Shown here one piece after another: positions 16,582 to 26,339 of a stretch of DNA of 64,000 bases (positions are counted from its first letter, which is position 1; each line of letters begins with the position of its first letter). The stretch comes from Bdellovibrionaceae bacterium UBA2339 (GTDB lineage Bacteria > Bdellovibrionota > Bdellovibrionia > Bdellovibrionales > JAMPXM01): positions 3,003 through 67,002 of the forward strand of contig DDUL01000060.1 of NCBI GenBank assembly GCA_002344785.1, in the 5' to 3' direction. The position numbers were made by a program, and so were the translations under genes. The notes beneath the pieces were generated by a model. That model had not been told where the DNA came from. It ran no database searches and was given only the letters and a program-made list of their open reading frames with translations.

Positions 16582-17376
16582 TCAGCGTCTGTGCCTCAAA
16601 ATTGTTTCGGCGATCTCGACAAAGCCGTGGCCACCTTCGCGTGAGGCGATGAAGGCGGGGCGATGTTGGAGTCGGTGAGCGAAGCGCTGAATGTTGGCGA
16701 CGGCACAGCCGAGGCGGAAGGCTTCAAACATCGGCTCGTCGTTGGGTGAGTCGCCGCAAAAAACCACGTGATCCAGTTGATCTGAAAGTTCAAACTTCAG
16801 TTCGCGCTCGCAGAACACTTTGCACATCGACAGCTTGTCGTAAGTGCCAAACCATCCGTTGACGTGGATGGAACTGACCTTCGCGACGGCTCCGTGACGT
16901 TCGAAAATGCGCACAATCTGATCGATGGATGTTTCGGGCAGCGGGCCGACGTCTTCGGCAAAATCAATGGCGAGATCGAGAAGTCTTGAGAACTGATCGC
17001 TGGCGACCGCACAGCCGGGAACTTCTTTGAGACAGGCCTCGCGAATTTTGTCGAGCTTCTGTCGATTGCTGGTGATCTCCGCGTCGGGAATGGCGAAGTG
17101 TCTTTGCATGCGACGCTCGGCGTAGCGAAAGTAGAAGCCGCCGTTTTCGCCGATCACTCCGGCCACTGGCCAAAAGCGAGCGATCATTTCACACCAGCCG
17201 GCAGGGCGACCCGTGACGGGAACGACGGCGATGCCGGCGCGATGCAGTTTCCAAAGCGCTTCGTAGGCCTCGGGATGAAGTTGGCCTTCATCAGTGATGG
17301 TGTCGTCGATGTCGGAAAACACCGCACGGATTTTTGAATTCGGAAACTCGCTGAGGGGGCGCATGGAGTTCGACAT
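16582..17376 (-). CDS. HAD-superfamily IIB phosphatase
   Basis: This 264-aa protein has Cof-type HAD motifs: motif I 'FSDIDDTITDEG' (nucleophile Asp and acid/base Asp), motif II 'PVTGRPAGW' (Thr), a Lys in the 'SMCK' region, and motif IV 'VVFCGDSPNDEPMF'. The type IIB cap lies between motifs II and III and points to sugar-phosphate-like substrates, such as sucrose- or mannosylglycerate-phosphatase relatives. It is cytoplasmic, with no obvious operon partner. Confidence 0.85.
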   Translation of the reverse strand: MSNSMRPLSEFPNSKIRAVFSDIDDTITDEGQLHPEAYEALWKLHRAGIAVVPVTGRPAGWCEMIARFWPVAGVIGENGGFYFRYAERRMQRHFAIPDAEITSNRQKLDKIREACLKEVPGCAVASDQFSRLLDLAIDFAEDVGPLPETSIDQIVRIFERHGAVAKVSSIHVNGWFGTYDKLSMCKVFCERELKFELSDQLDHVVFCGDSPNDEPMFEAFRLGCAVANIQRFAHRLQHRPAFIASREGGHGFVEIAETILRHRR

Positions 17377-17684
17377 GTGTCGAGTTTCTCCGCACTGGCG
17401 AGGTGTGGCGAGGAAAATTCGCTTGCGAAGGGGCGGCGCTTCACCTCACTTTAAGGTGACGTTGGTGCGGCTCTGCTCCAGACTTCGGTCGAGTTGGGGC
17501 AGGGTGGGCGCGATCACAGAACGCGATCACATGACGCGGTCTCAGGGCATGTTTTCAGGGTCTGAGATGACCGACATGGCTGACATGACTGACATGACCG
17601 ACATGACTGAATTGAAGAGATGGAAAATCTGAATCTACTTTGCGGAGTTTGAACTTCGCTGAAGTTTTGAGGGCACGGACAGAA
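17377..17684. other. Divergent 308-bp promoter region of the HAD gene and topA
   Basis: Holds the 9-bp tandem repeat array at 17568-17612 and otherwise no supported gene. Promoters for the two divergent genes should lie here, but none is unmistakable. Confidence 0.5.
17568..17612. repeat. Five 9-bp tandem repeats (TGACNGACA)
   Basis: TGACCGACA, TGGCTGACA, TGACTGACA, TGACCGACA, TGACTGAAT follow one another, 72 bases upstream of the topA start. They would read as Thr-Asp-Met repeats if translated, but no gene is supported there. Confidence 0.85.
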
Positions 17685-20615
17685 ATGGCCACGAAAACAG
17701 CGAGCAAGACAGCAACTCAGGCCTCTTCTTCAGCGGCTTCGAAGAAATCGATGAGCGAAACTCGAGTCAGTGGTGGCAAGACTTTGGTCGTTGTTGAGTC
17801 GCCCACCAAAGCCAAGACGATTCGGAAGTATTTGGGGAAGGACTACATCGTTGAGTCCTGCATGGGGCATATTCGCGATCTTCCGCAATCGTCCAAGGAT
17901 ATCCCTGAGAAATTCAAAAAACAGAAGTGGGCCCAGCTGGGTGTTGATGTCGAACATGATTTTGAGCCGATTTATTGTGTGCCGAAGACGAAGACCAAAG
18001 TGGTTTCGACTTTGCGAGAGAAGCTCAAGCAGGTGGATCGACTCCTGCTCGCGACGGACGAAGATCGCGAAGGTGAGAGCATCAGTTGGCATTTGATTGA
18101 GACTTTGAAGCCGCAAGTTCCGTTTCGTCGCATGGTCTTCAATGAGATCACGAAAGAGGCGATCATTGCGGCTTTGTCGGAGACACGTGAGATCGACGCG
18201 AATCTCGTTCGCGCTCAAGAGGCGCGTCGGATCTTGGATCGATTGGTGGGCTACACGATTTCGCCATTGCTTTGGAAAAAAGTGGCCTATGGATTGTCGG
18301 CGGGCCGCGTGCAGTCGGTGGCCGTTCGATTGATCGTCGAGCGCGAACATGAGCGATTGAAATTTCGCAAGGCTCAGTACTGGGACATCGAAGCGTCACA
18401 TGAAAAAGAGAGTATTGAGTTCACCTCGAGGCTGATCAGCTGGCAGGGCCGTCGCGTGGCGACCGGCAAAGACTTTGATGCGTCGACGGGTCAGCTTTTG
18501 TCGGACCGTGCGGCTGAGACTCAAGCATTGAGCCAGGCGGATACGGAAAAGATTTTGGCATCGCTCAAAGGTGTCGAATTCCAGGTGGCCGAAACCGAAG
18601 AAAAACCGGTGTCGCGAAAACCACCCGCGCCATTTATCACGTCGACCTTGCAGCAGGAGTCGAACCGAAAGCTTGGCCTTTCGGCTCGCGAGACGATGCA
18701 GGTGGCACAGTCGCTGTATGAACAAGGTTTTATCACCTATATGCGTACAGACTCGAACTTCTTGTCACAGCAGGCGTTGGATGCGGCTCGGACTCGGATC
18801 AAGAAACTGTACGGAGCCGAGTATTTGCCGGAGGCGCCTCGAACTTATGAGGGGAAGAAGGCGAAAGGTGCGCAAGAGGCCCACGAAGCGATTCGTCCCG
18901 CGGGTACGGAGATGTTGCCTCCCGATGAGACGGGTTTGAGCGGCTTGCCGCTGAAGCTCTATGATTTGATTTGGAAGCGAACTGTGGCGAGTCAGATGGT
19001 GAACTCTCGGCAGAAGCAATTGTCGGTGAAGTTCACCGCTGGCCAAGCGATCTTTGCAGCGAGCGGTATGACGATCGAGTTCCCCGGCTTTTTGCGAGCT
19101 TATGTTGAAGGCCGCGATGATGAGGCCGCGGCGCTTGAGGAGAAGGAAGTCCGACTGCCGACATTGGCGCGTGGACAGAAACTCAAGGCGCTCAAACTTG
19201 ATCCGCAAGAGCATGAAACCAAGCCGCCGGCGAGATTTACGGAAGCCAGTTTGGTGCAGACGATGGAGAAGGAAGGCATTGGTCGTCCTTCGACCTATGC
19301 GTCGATCATCGGCACAATCATTGATCGCGGTTATGTGCGCAAAGCGGGCAATGCTTTGGTGCCGACGTTCACGGCGCTGGTGGTGGCGCGCTTGCTGGCG
19401 AAGCATTTGCCGCAGTATGTGGATTTGGGATTTACCTCGGAAATGGAAACTAAGCTCGATGAAATCGCCGAGGGCGATTTGGATTCGATCGAGTACTTGC
19501 GAAGAATTTATTTTGGCGATCGCAAGGATCCAGGACTGCTGCCGCAAGTTGAGCGGCGCGAGAGCGAGATCGATCCGGAAGACGCGCGTGCGATCGAGTT
19601 TGAAGAGATGCCGGGTTTGAGTTTTCGCGTTGGGCGTTACGGTGCGTATGTTTGTCGGAAGATCAAAGGCGGCGAAGAGTGCGCGAGCCTTCCCGACGCC
19701 CAGGCTCCGGCGGATGTGACGACTGAAATCGTCAACAAACTCATCGATCAAAAGCTCAACGGCTCCGATGCGCTCGGCAAAGATCCGAAGACGGGGCTTC
19801 CGGTGTATGCGTTGACGGGGCGCTATGGCCCCTATGTTCAGTTGGGTGATGTCGAAGGCGAGGACTCGAAGCCCAAGCGCGTGTCGGTGCCGACGGGAAT
19901 CGAGTTGGAGAAAGTGGATTTGCCGATGGCTTTGAAGCTCCTCGAATTGCCGCGCACTTTGGGCTCGCACCCGGGAACTGGTAAGGAGATTAAAGCGGGA
20001 TTGGGCCGATTCGGTCCCTATGTGGTGCATGATGGGGATTTTCGATCGATTCCCAAGACCATGAGTTTGTTTGATGTGGATCTCAAGCAAGCCATGGAGC
20101 TTTTGTCGAAACCGAAGCAAGGTCGAGGTCGCGCCGCGGCCATTCGCGAACTTGGTCCGGTTCCGGGTACTGATGAGAAGATTCAGATCTTTTCGGGCCG
20201 ATATGGACCTTATGCGAAGTTGGGAGCGATCAATGCTTCTCTTCCTGAGGGCGTGAAGCCTGAGGATGTGAGTCTTGAGGTGGTGTTGAATTTGATTCGC
20301 GAGCGTGAAGAAGCCACGGGCAAATCGGCGACGGCAAAAAAGGGCGCAAAGTCCTCTCGCGCGAAAAAGTCGAAGGCGGCGGACGCGGCGAAAGCTGACG
20401 ATGAAGTTTCGCCGGCGCGGATCGCGAAGAAGCCAGCGGTAGCGGCGAGTGCGCCTGTGAGAGTGAAGGCGGCGGGCTCGGCATCGGGTGCGCTTAAAGC
20501 TGCGCCCAAGGGTAAAGCCCAGGCCGGCGAGGCAAAATCTTCAGCTTCCACCCCTTCGCCGTCGATTCGAAGCAAAGAGGCCACGAAGCCGAAGACTGTA
20601 GTTCGGCGGCGTTGA
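17685..20615 (+). CDS. topA: DNA topoisomerase I (type IA)
   Basis: This 976-aa enzyme relaxes negative supercoils through a 5'-phosphotyrosine. The Toprim core starts near residue 32 ('TLVVVESPTKAKTIRKYLG'), and the metal-binding Asp motif is 'ATDEDREGE' (about 124-130). The catalytic Tyr352 lies in 'GFITYMRTDS'. Instead of four-Cys zinc fingers, the C-terminus carries repeats of 'GRYGPYVQLG/GRFGPYVVHDG' type and ends in a ~90-aa Lys/Ala-rich tail, as in actinobacterial and cyanobacterial enzymes. ATG 17685 is chosen; the frame is open to TTG 17640. Confidence 0.95.
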   Translation: MATKTASKTATQASSSAASKKSMSETRVSGGKTLVVVESPTKAKTIRKYLGKDYIVESCMGHIRDLPQSSKDIPEKFKKQKWAQLGVDVEHDFEPIYCVPKTKTKVVSTLREKLKQVDRLLLATDEDREGESISWHLIETLKPQVPFRRMVFNEITKEAIIAALSETREIDANLVRAQEARRILDRLVGYTISPLLWKKVAYGLSAGRVQSVAVRLIVEREHERLKFRKAQYWDIEASHEKESIEFTSRLISWQGRRVATGKDFDASTGQLLSDRAAETQALSQADTEKILASLKGVEFQVAETEEKPVSRKPPAPFITSTLQQESNRKLGLSARETMQVAQSLYEQGFITYMRTDSNFLSQQALDAARTRIKKLYGAEYLPEAPRTYEGKKAKGAQEAHEAIRPAGTEMLPPDETGLSGLPLKLYDLIWKRTVASQMVNSRQKQLSVKFTAGQAIFAASGMTIEFPGFLRAYVEGRDDEAAALEEKEVRLPTLARGQKLKALKLDPQEHETKPPARFTEASLVQTMEKEGIGRPSTYASIIGTIIDRGYVRKAGNALVPTFTALVVARLLAKHLPQYVDLGFTSEMETKLDEIAEGDLDSIEYLRRIYFGDRKDPGLLPQVERRESEIDPEDARAIEFEEMPGLSFRVGRYGAYVCRKIKGGEECASLPDAQAPADVTTEIVNKLIDQKLNGSDALGKDPKTGLPVYALTGRYGPYVQLGDVEGEDSKPKRVSVPTGIELEKVDLPMALKLLELPRTLGSHPGTGKEIKAGLGRFGPYVVHDGDFRSIPKTMSLFDVDLKQAMELLSKPKQGRGRAAAIRELGPVPGTDEKIQIFSGRYGPYAKLGAINASLPEGVKPEDVSLEVVLNLIREREEATGKSATAKKGAKSSRAKKSKAADAAKADDEVSPARIAKKPAVAASAPVRVKAAGSASGALKAAPKGKAQAGEAKSSASTPSPSIRSKEATKPKTVVRRR

Positions 20616-20646
20616 AAATGCCTAGGCGTTAAGCTATTTTGCGCTC

Positions 20647-21693
20647 ATGTTCGGGCCATGGAAAAAGACCAAACGTCAATTCCCCACCGGCGCGCTTTGG
20701 CAGCGCGGGCCCGATGCTTTGGTGCAAGGCGGGACGCAAGACTTGGCGTCGAGTTTGCGCGATGGCCTTGTGATCGAGAAGGCTTCTTGGACACCGCCGC
20801 CGCCTGAAAAGGGACAATTGGAATTGCCGATTGGTCGCGAAGTTCATCGTGATCGCAATGCGGATCGCGGGGGCCGATCGTTCTACTTTTTTGACTTCGA
20901 TGACAATGTCGCCTTTTTGTCGACATCGATTGTGTTGTTTGAAAAGGGCACTCGTCGCGAGGTGAAGCTATCAAGCGGCGAGTATGCACAAGTGCATCGA
21001 CAGGTTGGAAAGCCTGGGCCGTGGGAAAATTATGAATTGGACTTCAACGATCAATCTGGATCGTTTCGGAATTTTCGCGATCGCGATTTGAGTTGGCTAG
21101 AGCGAATCTTGGGGCGGAAACAGTTTTTCGTCCAAGACTTGGCGGCGGCTTTGGGTTTTCCCGATGTGCAGTGGAAGGGACCATCGTGGAGCTGCTTTTA
21201 CCATGCGACATTGAATCGGCGACCGATGAGCGTGATCACGGCGCGTGGGCATCGTCCCGAGACGATTATTGAGGGCATTGATTTGTTGGTGCAGCGTCAG
21301 TACCTGCCGCATGCGCCGAACTACCTCAGCATTTTTCCGGTGACTCACCCGAATGTGCGGCGCGAGTTGGGCTGTGAGACGGGCCAGACTTCAGTCGCGG
21401 CGCTGAAGAAAGCGGCGATTCGCGCTTCGGTTGAGCGTGCGGTTCAAGTTTATGGTTACAGTGATTTCCATCGCTTCGGCATGTCTGATGACGACCCGCA
21501 CAACGTTGAGCTGATCGTCGAGGAGATGAAGGCTCTGAAGGCGCGTTACCCGCAGATGTCGTTCTTTGTGATTGAGACGCAATCGGGCCGATTCGTGAAG
21601 TGGGAAGTCTATGTCGATCACACGGAAGCGACGCTCTGCTCAGCAAATTCTGATTTCCAGTCTTTTGAGCAGCTGACGCTTCTCCCGCCTTAA
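20647..21693 (+). CDS. HAD-like putative phosphohydrolase, unknown substrate
   Basis: In this 348-aa protein I see a HAD-style motif set: 'FFDFDDNVAFL' (Asp83, Asp85), 'VITARGHRPETI' (Thr198) and 'GMSDDDPHN' (Asp281-283). A long insert separates motifs I and II, and there is an unusual N-terminal segment (about 1-75) rich in Trp and Pro. The order fits motif I, II and IV of HAD enzymes, but the family is not one I can name. It lies 31 bases after topA and 84 bases before the protease gene. Confidence 0.65.
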   Translation: MFGPWKKTKRQFPTGALWQRGPDALVQGGTQDLASSLRDGLVIEKASWTPPPPEKGQLELPIGREVHRDRNADRGGRSFYFFDFDDNVAFLSTSIVLFEKGTRREVKLSSGEYAQVHRQVGKPGPWENYELDFNDQSGSFRNFRDRDLSWLERILGRKQFFVQDLAAALGFPDVQWKGPSWSCFYHATLNRRPMSVITARGHRPETIIEGIDLLVQRQYLPHAPNYLSIFPVTHPNVRRELGCETGQTSVAALKKAAIRASVERAVQVYGYSDFHRFGMSDDDPHNVELIVEEMKALKARYPQMSFFVIETQSGRFVKWEVYVDHTEATLCSANSDFQSFEQLTLLPP

Positions 21694-21777
21694 GGGCAGA
21701 ATAGTTCCAGAGAGGGATAGCCGGGTCGAGTTGAGCCGATGGGCTGGCGAGACGGCGTTGCACCCGAAAGGAACGGC

Positions 21778-23919
21778 ATGAAGCAAATGTGGCGTCGAAG
21801 TGGTCTTGCGGTGTTGGTTCTCAGTGCGGCTTTGATCGGCACGCACCAAGCTCATGCCCAGGCGCGGTTGAGTTGCAATAACTTGATCAGTGTTCAAGGT
21901 AAGTTCTTTGAAGAACACGTGAAGTATCAAGGGCCGCACAAGGAAGTCGAAAAGCGCACAGTTGAGCAGATTATCAAGCGATTGGATGGCGCAAAGTTGT
22001 ATTTGCGTGCGGCCGATGTCGACTCGATTCGCGCTAGCATGGCCAAGCTGTATGAGTCGCTCGCGGCAGGTGATTGCGGGCCTTTGAAAAAAGCCCAGGC
22101 CTTGTTGGTGACTCGCATTCAAGAGCGCGGCGAGTTTGCGAAGACGACGCTGACGTCGAAGACCTTCAAGTTCAATCCGAAAACGGAACTGGTGTTGGAT
22201 CCCGATCGGCGAAAGTTTCCGGCGAGCGTGGCGGAGCAGAACGATTTTCATCGCAAGTATTTGCAGTTCCAGCTCTCCAACCAGTTAGCGACAGGTTCGA
22301 CTCAAGAAGAGGCCATTCAGCAGGTGGTTCGACTCTACGATCGCGTTTTGAAACGCGCCAAAGACGTCACGGATGAGCAGCTCTACAGTGACTATTTGGA
22401 TTCGTTTGGTCGAAGTTTGGATCCGCACACCAGCTACTTCTCTCGCGATCAGTTGGAGGATTTCGAAATTTCGATGGGCCTTTCGTTGGAAGGCATCGGC
22501 GCGACACTGTCTTCGATTGATGGCTTCACCGTTGTGGAGCAGTTGATCGATGGCGGAAGCGCGAAGAGCTCGGGACTGGTGAAGCCTGGCGATAAGATTC
22601 TCGCGGTGGGGCAAGTGGCGAGCGACGGCAAAGAAGGCGAGCTTGAGAATGTCGTGGAGATGGACTTGCGCGATGTCGTCAAAAAGATTCGCGGACCGAA
22701 GGGCTCGAAGGTCCGACTGCTCTTGATGCGCACGGTGGACGGCAACACGAAGGAACGTCTGACGATCACGCTGACTCGGGAGAAAATTAAACTCGAGGAT
22801 GATGCGGCTCAGTTGAGCTTCATTGAGCGCGAAGTGAACGGCAAGAAGGTGCCGGTTGCTGTCATCAATCTGCCGTCATTCTATGCCGAGGCCAAGCGCG
22901 GCGGTCGATCGAGTGCGACCGATGTGAAGCGGCTTGTGGCCGAAGCGAAGGCGAAGGGCGCGCAGAGTTTGGTGTTGGATTTGGCGAGCAATGGCGGCGG
23001 TTCCTTGGACGACGCTGTTCGCATGGCGGGCTTGTTTTTTGCGCAAGGTAATGTCGTGAAACAATCAGGTCGCGATCCTGATCGTCCGGCGATGGCGCTA
23101 GATGATCGTGATCCTGCGGTGGATTGGACAGGGCCGTTGGTGGTGTTGACGAGCCGAGCGTCGGCGTCGGCTTCTGAAATCGTGGCGGGTACGCTGCGCG
23201 ATTACGAACGTGCGGTGGTTGTGGGTGCAGATCACACATTTGGTAAAGGTAGCGTGCAGTCGGTGCAGCATCTTCGCCAGGGGCTCGGTGCGATCAAGGT
23301 GACTGTCGGATTGTTCTATACGCCGGGTGGATTTTCGACGCAGTGGAAGGGTGTGCCGGCGCATATTGAGCTGCCGAGCGCGCTTTCCGTGGATGATGTG
23401 GGTGAGAAGACCCTCGATTATTCGCTGCAGCCGGATCGTAAAGAGAGCTTCATTTCCAAAGAGGCTTTTGTTGCGAGCGGGCCGAACGCTTGGGCCAAAG
23501 TCACCAATGAGGAGATTCGTCAGCTGGCCCAGAGATCCAAGGGTCGCGTTGCGAAGAATTCGGAGTTCAAGAAAATTTTGGATGAACTCAAGAAGAACAA
23601 GGCGCGTGGCAAACTTGTGAAATTGGGCGAGTCGCTGAAGGAATCTAAAGAGCGCAAAGATGAGGCGGATCAAAAGAAGAATCTCTCCAAAGAAGAGAAA
23701 TTGGCCGAGTATTTGAAGCGCGCGGAGATCCAAGAGGCGGCCAACGTCGCCGCGGATCTGTTCGCGATCAAGTCGAGGATTCCGCTGAATTTGGTCAAGA
23801 TTCCAGAGCCTCCGCCGACGACGGTTGCGAAGGCTCCCCGAAAGGGCACAGATGACCAAAAAGTGGAGCCCGTAGGGGCTTTGAAGCGGGATGAGTCGGC
23901 GACAGCGAACTCGCCCTAA
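21778..23919 (+). CDS. prc: C-terminal processing (tail-specific) protease Prc/Tsp
   Basis: This 713-aa protein has a signal peptide (MKQMWRRSGLAVLVLSAALIGTHQAHAQ), a Tsp-type N-terminal helical domain with 'YLDSFGRSLDPHTSYFSRDQ', a PDZ domain, and an S41 protease domain. The catalytic Ser464 lies in 'SRASASASEIVAG', with Asp475 and Lys490 in 'HTFGKGSVQ', aligning with E. coli Ser430/Asp441/Lys455 (one-residue insertion). It acts in the periplasm on C-termini of envelope proteins. AAAGGA before ATG 21778 and the signal peptide decide the start over the upstream in-frame codons. Confidence 0.95.
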   Translation: MKQMWRRSGLAVLVLSAALIGTHQAHAQARLSCNNLISVQGKFFEEHVKYQGPHKEVEKRTVEQIIKRLDGAKLYLRAADVDSIRASMAKLYESLAAGDCGPLKKAQALLVTRIQERGEFAKTTLTSKTFKFNPKTELVLDPDRRKFPASVAEQNDFHRKYLQFQLSNQLATGSTQEEAIQQVVRLYDRVLKRAKDVTDEQLYSDYLDSFGRSLDPHTSYFSRDQLEDFEISMGLSLEGIGATLSSIDGFTVVEQLIDGGSAKSSGLVKPGDKILAVGQVASDGKEGELENVVEMDLRDVVKKIRGPKGSKVRLLLMRTVDGNTKERLTITLTREKIKLEDDAAQLSFIEREVNGKKVPVAVINLPSFYAEAKRGGRSSATDVKRLVAEAKAKGAQSLVLDLASNGGGSLDDAVRMAGLFFAQGNVVKQSGRDPDRPAMALDDRDPAVDWTGPLVVLTSRASASASEIVAGTLRDYERAVVVGADHTFGKGSVQSVQHLRQGLGAIKVTVGLFYTPGGFSTQWKGVPAHIELPSALSVDDVGEKTLDYSLQPDRKESFISKEAFVASGPNAWAKVTNEEIRQLAQRSKGRVAKNSEFKKILDELKKNKARGKLVKLGESLKESKERKDEADQKKNLSKEEKLAEYLKRAEIQEAANVAADLFAIKSRIPLNLVKIPEPPPTTVAKAPRKGTDDQKVEPVGALKRDESATANSP

Positions 23920-24147
23920 GCTCTTGGGTCGCGGTTACACGAAGGCTTTCATGAACGCCGCGCTTCCCGCGGAATTGGGATAAGGTGATGGGCCTTTCCT
24001 AAGCATGCAGGGAGGGCGGCGTTTTGACATATGGGCTGGCATTAGCTAGGGCTAGTGGGCGCCCGAGTGTAGCGCAAGAGAAGTCGACTAAGAGACGTAG
24101 CCTGAGAATGGTTGCGAAGTTGGGTACAAGACGCGAGCGGAGGAATC

Positions 24148-25281
24148 ATGGCGGGACGTACGAGTTCGAGTCGTGGCATGTCGAAGACGGATCGGGCAAC
24201 TGTGCGTAAGGCAAAGGTGCTGTCGGGAGCTTCGATGAAACGAGGTGCTCGCGTGAAGGCCGGTGCGCGTGATCGCGGTCTGACCTTACTGCCGAAGGCT
24301 AAGCTTCTTGAGATCATGGACCTGATGGTGAAGTCGCGAGTGCTCGAAGAGCGCCTCATCAAGGTCTACAAAACAGGCGATGCGTTTTTCTGGATCGGCG
24401 GTCCTGGCGAAGAGGCTTTTGGTGTTTCGTTGGGAATGCACGTCGATAAAGGCCACGGCCCGGCTCACGACTTCTTGCACTTGCACTACCGCTGCACGCC
24501 CACCTTGATTGCGATGGGTATGCCGATGATTGATTCTCTGCGACTGATCATGAATCGCGCGACGGACCCTTCGACGGGTGGTCGTAACTTTGCCAATCAC
24601 TACTGTTTTCCGAAGTGGAATGTCGTGCCGGTGAGCTCTCCAATTGAGGTGCAATACGGCATGGCGGTCGGGACGGGATTGGCGCAGCGGCGACGAAGAT
24701 TGGCCGGAGAGAAGTCAGGCGTGAGCATCATCACGGGTGGTGATGCGGGAACAGCAGAAGGTGATTTTGCTTCTTGCTTGATTTGGTCGTCTCGGCCCGG
24801 CGCTGAGTTGCCCATGTACATCACTGTGCAAAACAACAAGTGGGGCATTTCGACTTCGTTCGATGCTCAGCACGGCGAAAAGCACATCGCGGATCGTGGC
24901 AAAGCTTTCGGCATTCGCACAAGTGTGGTGAACGGCAATGATCCTGTGGAAGCCTATCTCGCGATCGAACAAGACTTGGCTTACATTCGCAAAACGGGGC
25001 GACCGGTGCTGACGGAGTTTATGGTATCGCGACTTTACGGACACTCATCGGCCTCGGGAGCCAATCGCGAAGCTGGCGAAGATTGCGTGGAAACATTTGA
25101 AAAGCGATTGGTCGATGCGCGCATGATTCCGGCGACGCACGTGAAGGAACTTTGGCAGAAGTACGACGATGAGTCCCGTGCGGCGGCGGAGCAAGTTCGC
25201 TCTGAGCCGGTGCCGACGCCTGAGTCGGTGTGGGAGCATGTGTACGTGGGTAGCGAAAACGGCGACTGGAGAAAGTTCTAA
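24148..25281 (+). CDS. bkdA: Branched-chain 2-oxoacid dehydrogenase E1, alpha subunit
   Basis: This 377-aa protein is a ThDP-dependent E1 alpha subunit: 'RVLEERLIKVYKTGDAFFWIGGPGEEAFGV' matches the BCKDH-alpha pattern. The ThDP-binding motif is 'ITGGDAGTAEGDFASCLIWSS...NNKWGIST', and the C-terminal phosphorylation-loop-like 'RLYGHSSASG' is present. It would decarboxylate branched-chain 2-oxoacids and transfer acyl to E2. ATG 24148 follows GGAGGA; a basic ~40-aa N-terminal extension precedes the core. Pyruvate as substrate is less likely but not excluded. Confidence 0.88.
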   Translation: MAGRTSSSRGMSKTDRATVRKAKVLSGASMKRGARVKAGARDRGLTLLPKAKLLEIMDLMVKSRVLEERLIKVYKTGDAFFWIGGPGEEAFGVSLGMHVDKGHGPAHDFLHLHYRCTPTLIAMGMPMIDSLRLIMNRATDPSTGGRNFANHYCFPKWNVVPVSSPIEVQYGMAVGTGLAQRRRRLAGEKSGVSIITGGDAGTAEGDFASCLIWSSRPGAELPMYITVQNNKWGISTSFDAQHGEKHIADRGKAFGIRTSVVNGNDPVEAYLAIEQDLAYIRKTGRPVLTEFMVSRLYGHSSASGANREAGEDCVETFEKRLVDARMIPATHVKELWQKYDDESRAAAEQVRSEPVPTPESVWEHVYVGSENGDWRKF

Positions 25282-25283
25282 TT

Positions 25284-26339
25284 ATGGCAAACATGGCACA
25301 AGCCATTCGCATGGCGCTCCATTACGGCGAAAAGAATTTGGGTGTGACGGATGTGTTTGGTGAAGACGTGGGCGCGCCCTTGGGCGGTGTCTTCACCGCG
25401 ACACAGGGCTTGGAGACGGCGTGGAACTCGCCTCTTGATGAGCGTGGAATTATTTCTGCGGCGATTGGATTGGGCTTGGCTGGCGATCGCTGCGTGGCCG
25501 AGATTCAGTTTGCGGATTACATTTTCAACACCATCGATTTACTGAAGATTGCCGGTAATACGCTGTGGGCTTCAAACGGGCAGTACAATGTACCGATCGT
25601 GGTGATGACACCGGTGGGTGCAGGAATTCGTGGCTCGATTTATCACTCCCACTCATTTGATGCGTGGGCAACTCGCCTGCCGGGATGGAAAGTGGTGCTG
25701 CCTTCGACACCTCTCGATGCTTACGGTCTGATGATCTCGGCCATTCAAGATCCCAATCCGGTCTTGTTCTTGAAGCCCAAAGCTTTGATGCGAGTTCGCG
25801 GTGATGAACTGATTCCTGGCGAGCCAGCTGACGAGAAGGAACTCAAGGCCATGATCGATGCGCCGATTGGCGATCGTTCGAAGTGGAAGCCGCGTTGGCC
25901 GGAGTTGAGCGAGTTTGCGATTCCGATCGGCAAGGGTAAGTTGGTGCGTGAAGGCACGGACATCACGGTGGTGTCTTATGGGCGTACGATGCCTTTGTGT
26001 GTGAAGGCGGCCGAGAAAATGGGCGCACAAGGCGTGAGTGTGGAGCTGATCGATTTGCGCAGTCTTTATCCCTATGATTGGACGATGATTCGTGAGTCCG
26101 TACAGAAGACCGGGCGAGTGCTGTTTGTGAATGAGGATACGGAGGTCACAAACTTCGGCGAGCATTTGGCCTATCGGGTGACACAAGAGTTGTTCTACGA
26201 GCTGATGGCTCGACCCAAAGTCTTGGCGGGAAAAAATCTTCCGGGCATTGGTCTGCATCCGCATTTGGAAGAGGCCAGTGTGCCACACCTTGAAGACATC
26301 GAGCATGCCATGGCCGAGGTGTTGGCCGAGGTTCCCTAA
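25284..26339 (+). CDS. bkdB: Branched-chain 2-oxoacid dehydrogenase E1, beta subunit
   Basis: This 351-aa partner of the alpha subunit starts 2 bases after its stop. Motifs: 'VFGEDVGAPLGGVFTATQGL', 'AEIQFADYIFNTIDLLKIAGN', 'VVMTPVGAGIRGSIYHSHSFDAW', 'VSYGRTMPLCVKAAEKM' and 'VELIDLRSLYPYDW'. These are the ThDP and subunit-interface motifs of 2-oxoacid dehydrogenase E1 beta. E2 and E3 genes are not in the neighbourhood. Its TAA overlaps the next ATG (TAATG). Confidence 0.9.
   Translation: MANMAQAIRMALHYGEKNLGVTDVFGEDVGAPLGGVFTATQGLETAWNSPLDERGIISAAIGLGLAGDRCVAEIQFADYIFNTIDLLKIAGNTLWASNGQYNVPIVVMTPVGAGIRGSIYHSHSFDAWATRLPGWKVVLPSTPLDAYGLMISAIQDPNPVLFLKPKALMRVRGDELIPGEPADEKELKAMIDAPIGDRSKWKPRWPELSEFAIPIGKGKLVREGTDITVVSYGRTMPLCVKAAEKMGAQGVSVELIDLRSLYPYDWTMIRESVQKTGRVLFVNEDTEVTNFGEHLAYRVTQELFYELMARPKVLAGKNLPGIGLHPHLEEASVPHLEDIEHAMAEVLAEVP

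Noticed and set aside
17294..17632. 112-codon plus-strand frame ending in Thr-Asp-Met repeats
   Set aside because: It overlaps the start of the HAD phosphatase gene, lacks a ribosome binding site, and the repeats fall in a promoter region.
18765..20120. 451-codon minus-strand frame inside topA
   Set aside because: Antisense to conserved TopA sequence, with Arg/His/Gln-rich composition and no initiation signal.
24024..24052. TTGACA with a possible -10 (TAGGGC) upstream of the E1 alpha gene
   Set aside because: The -35 is perfect but the -10 match at 17-bp spacing is poor, so I do not call a promoter.
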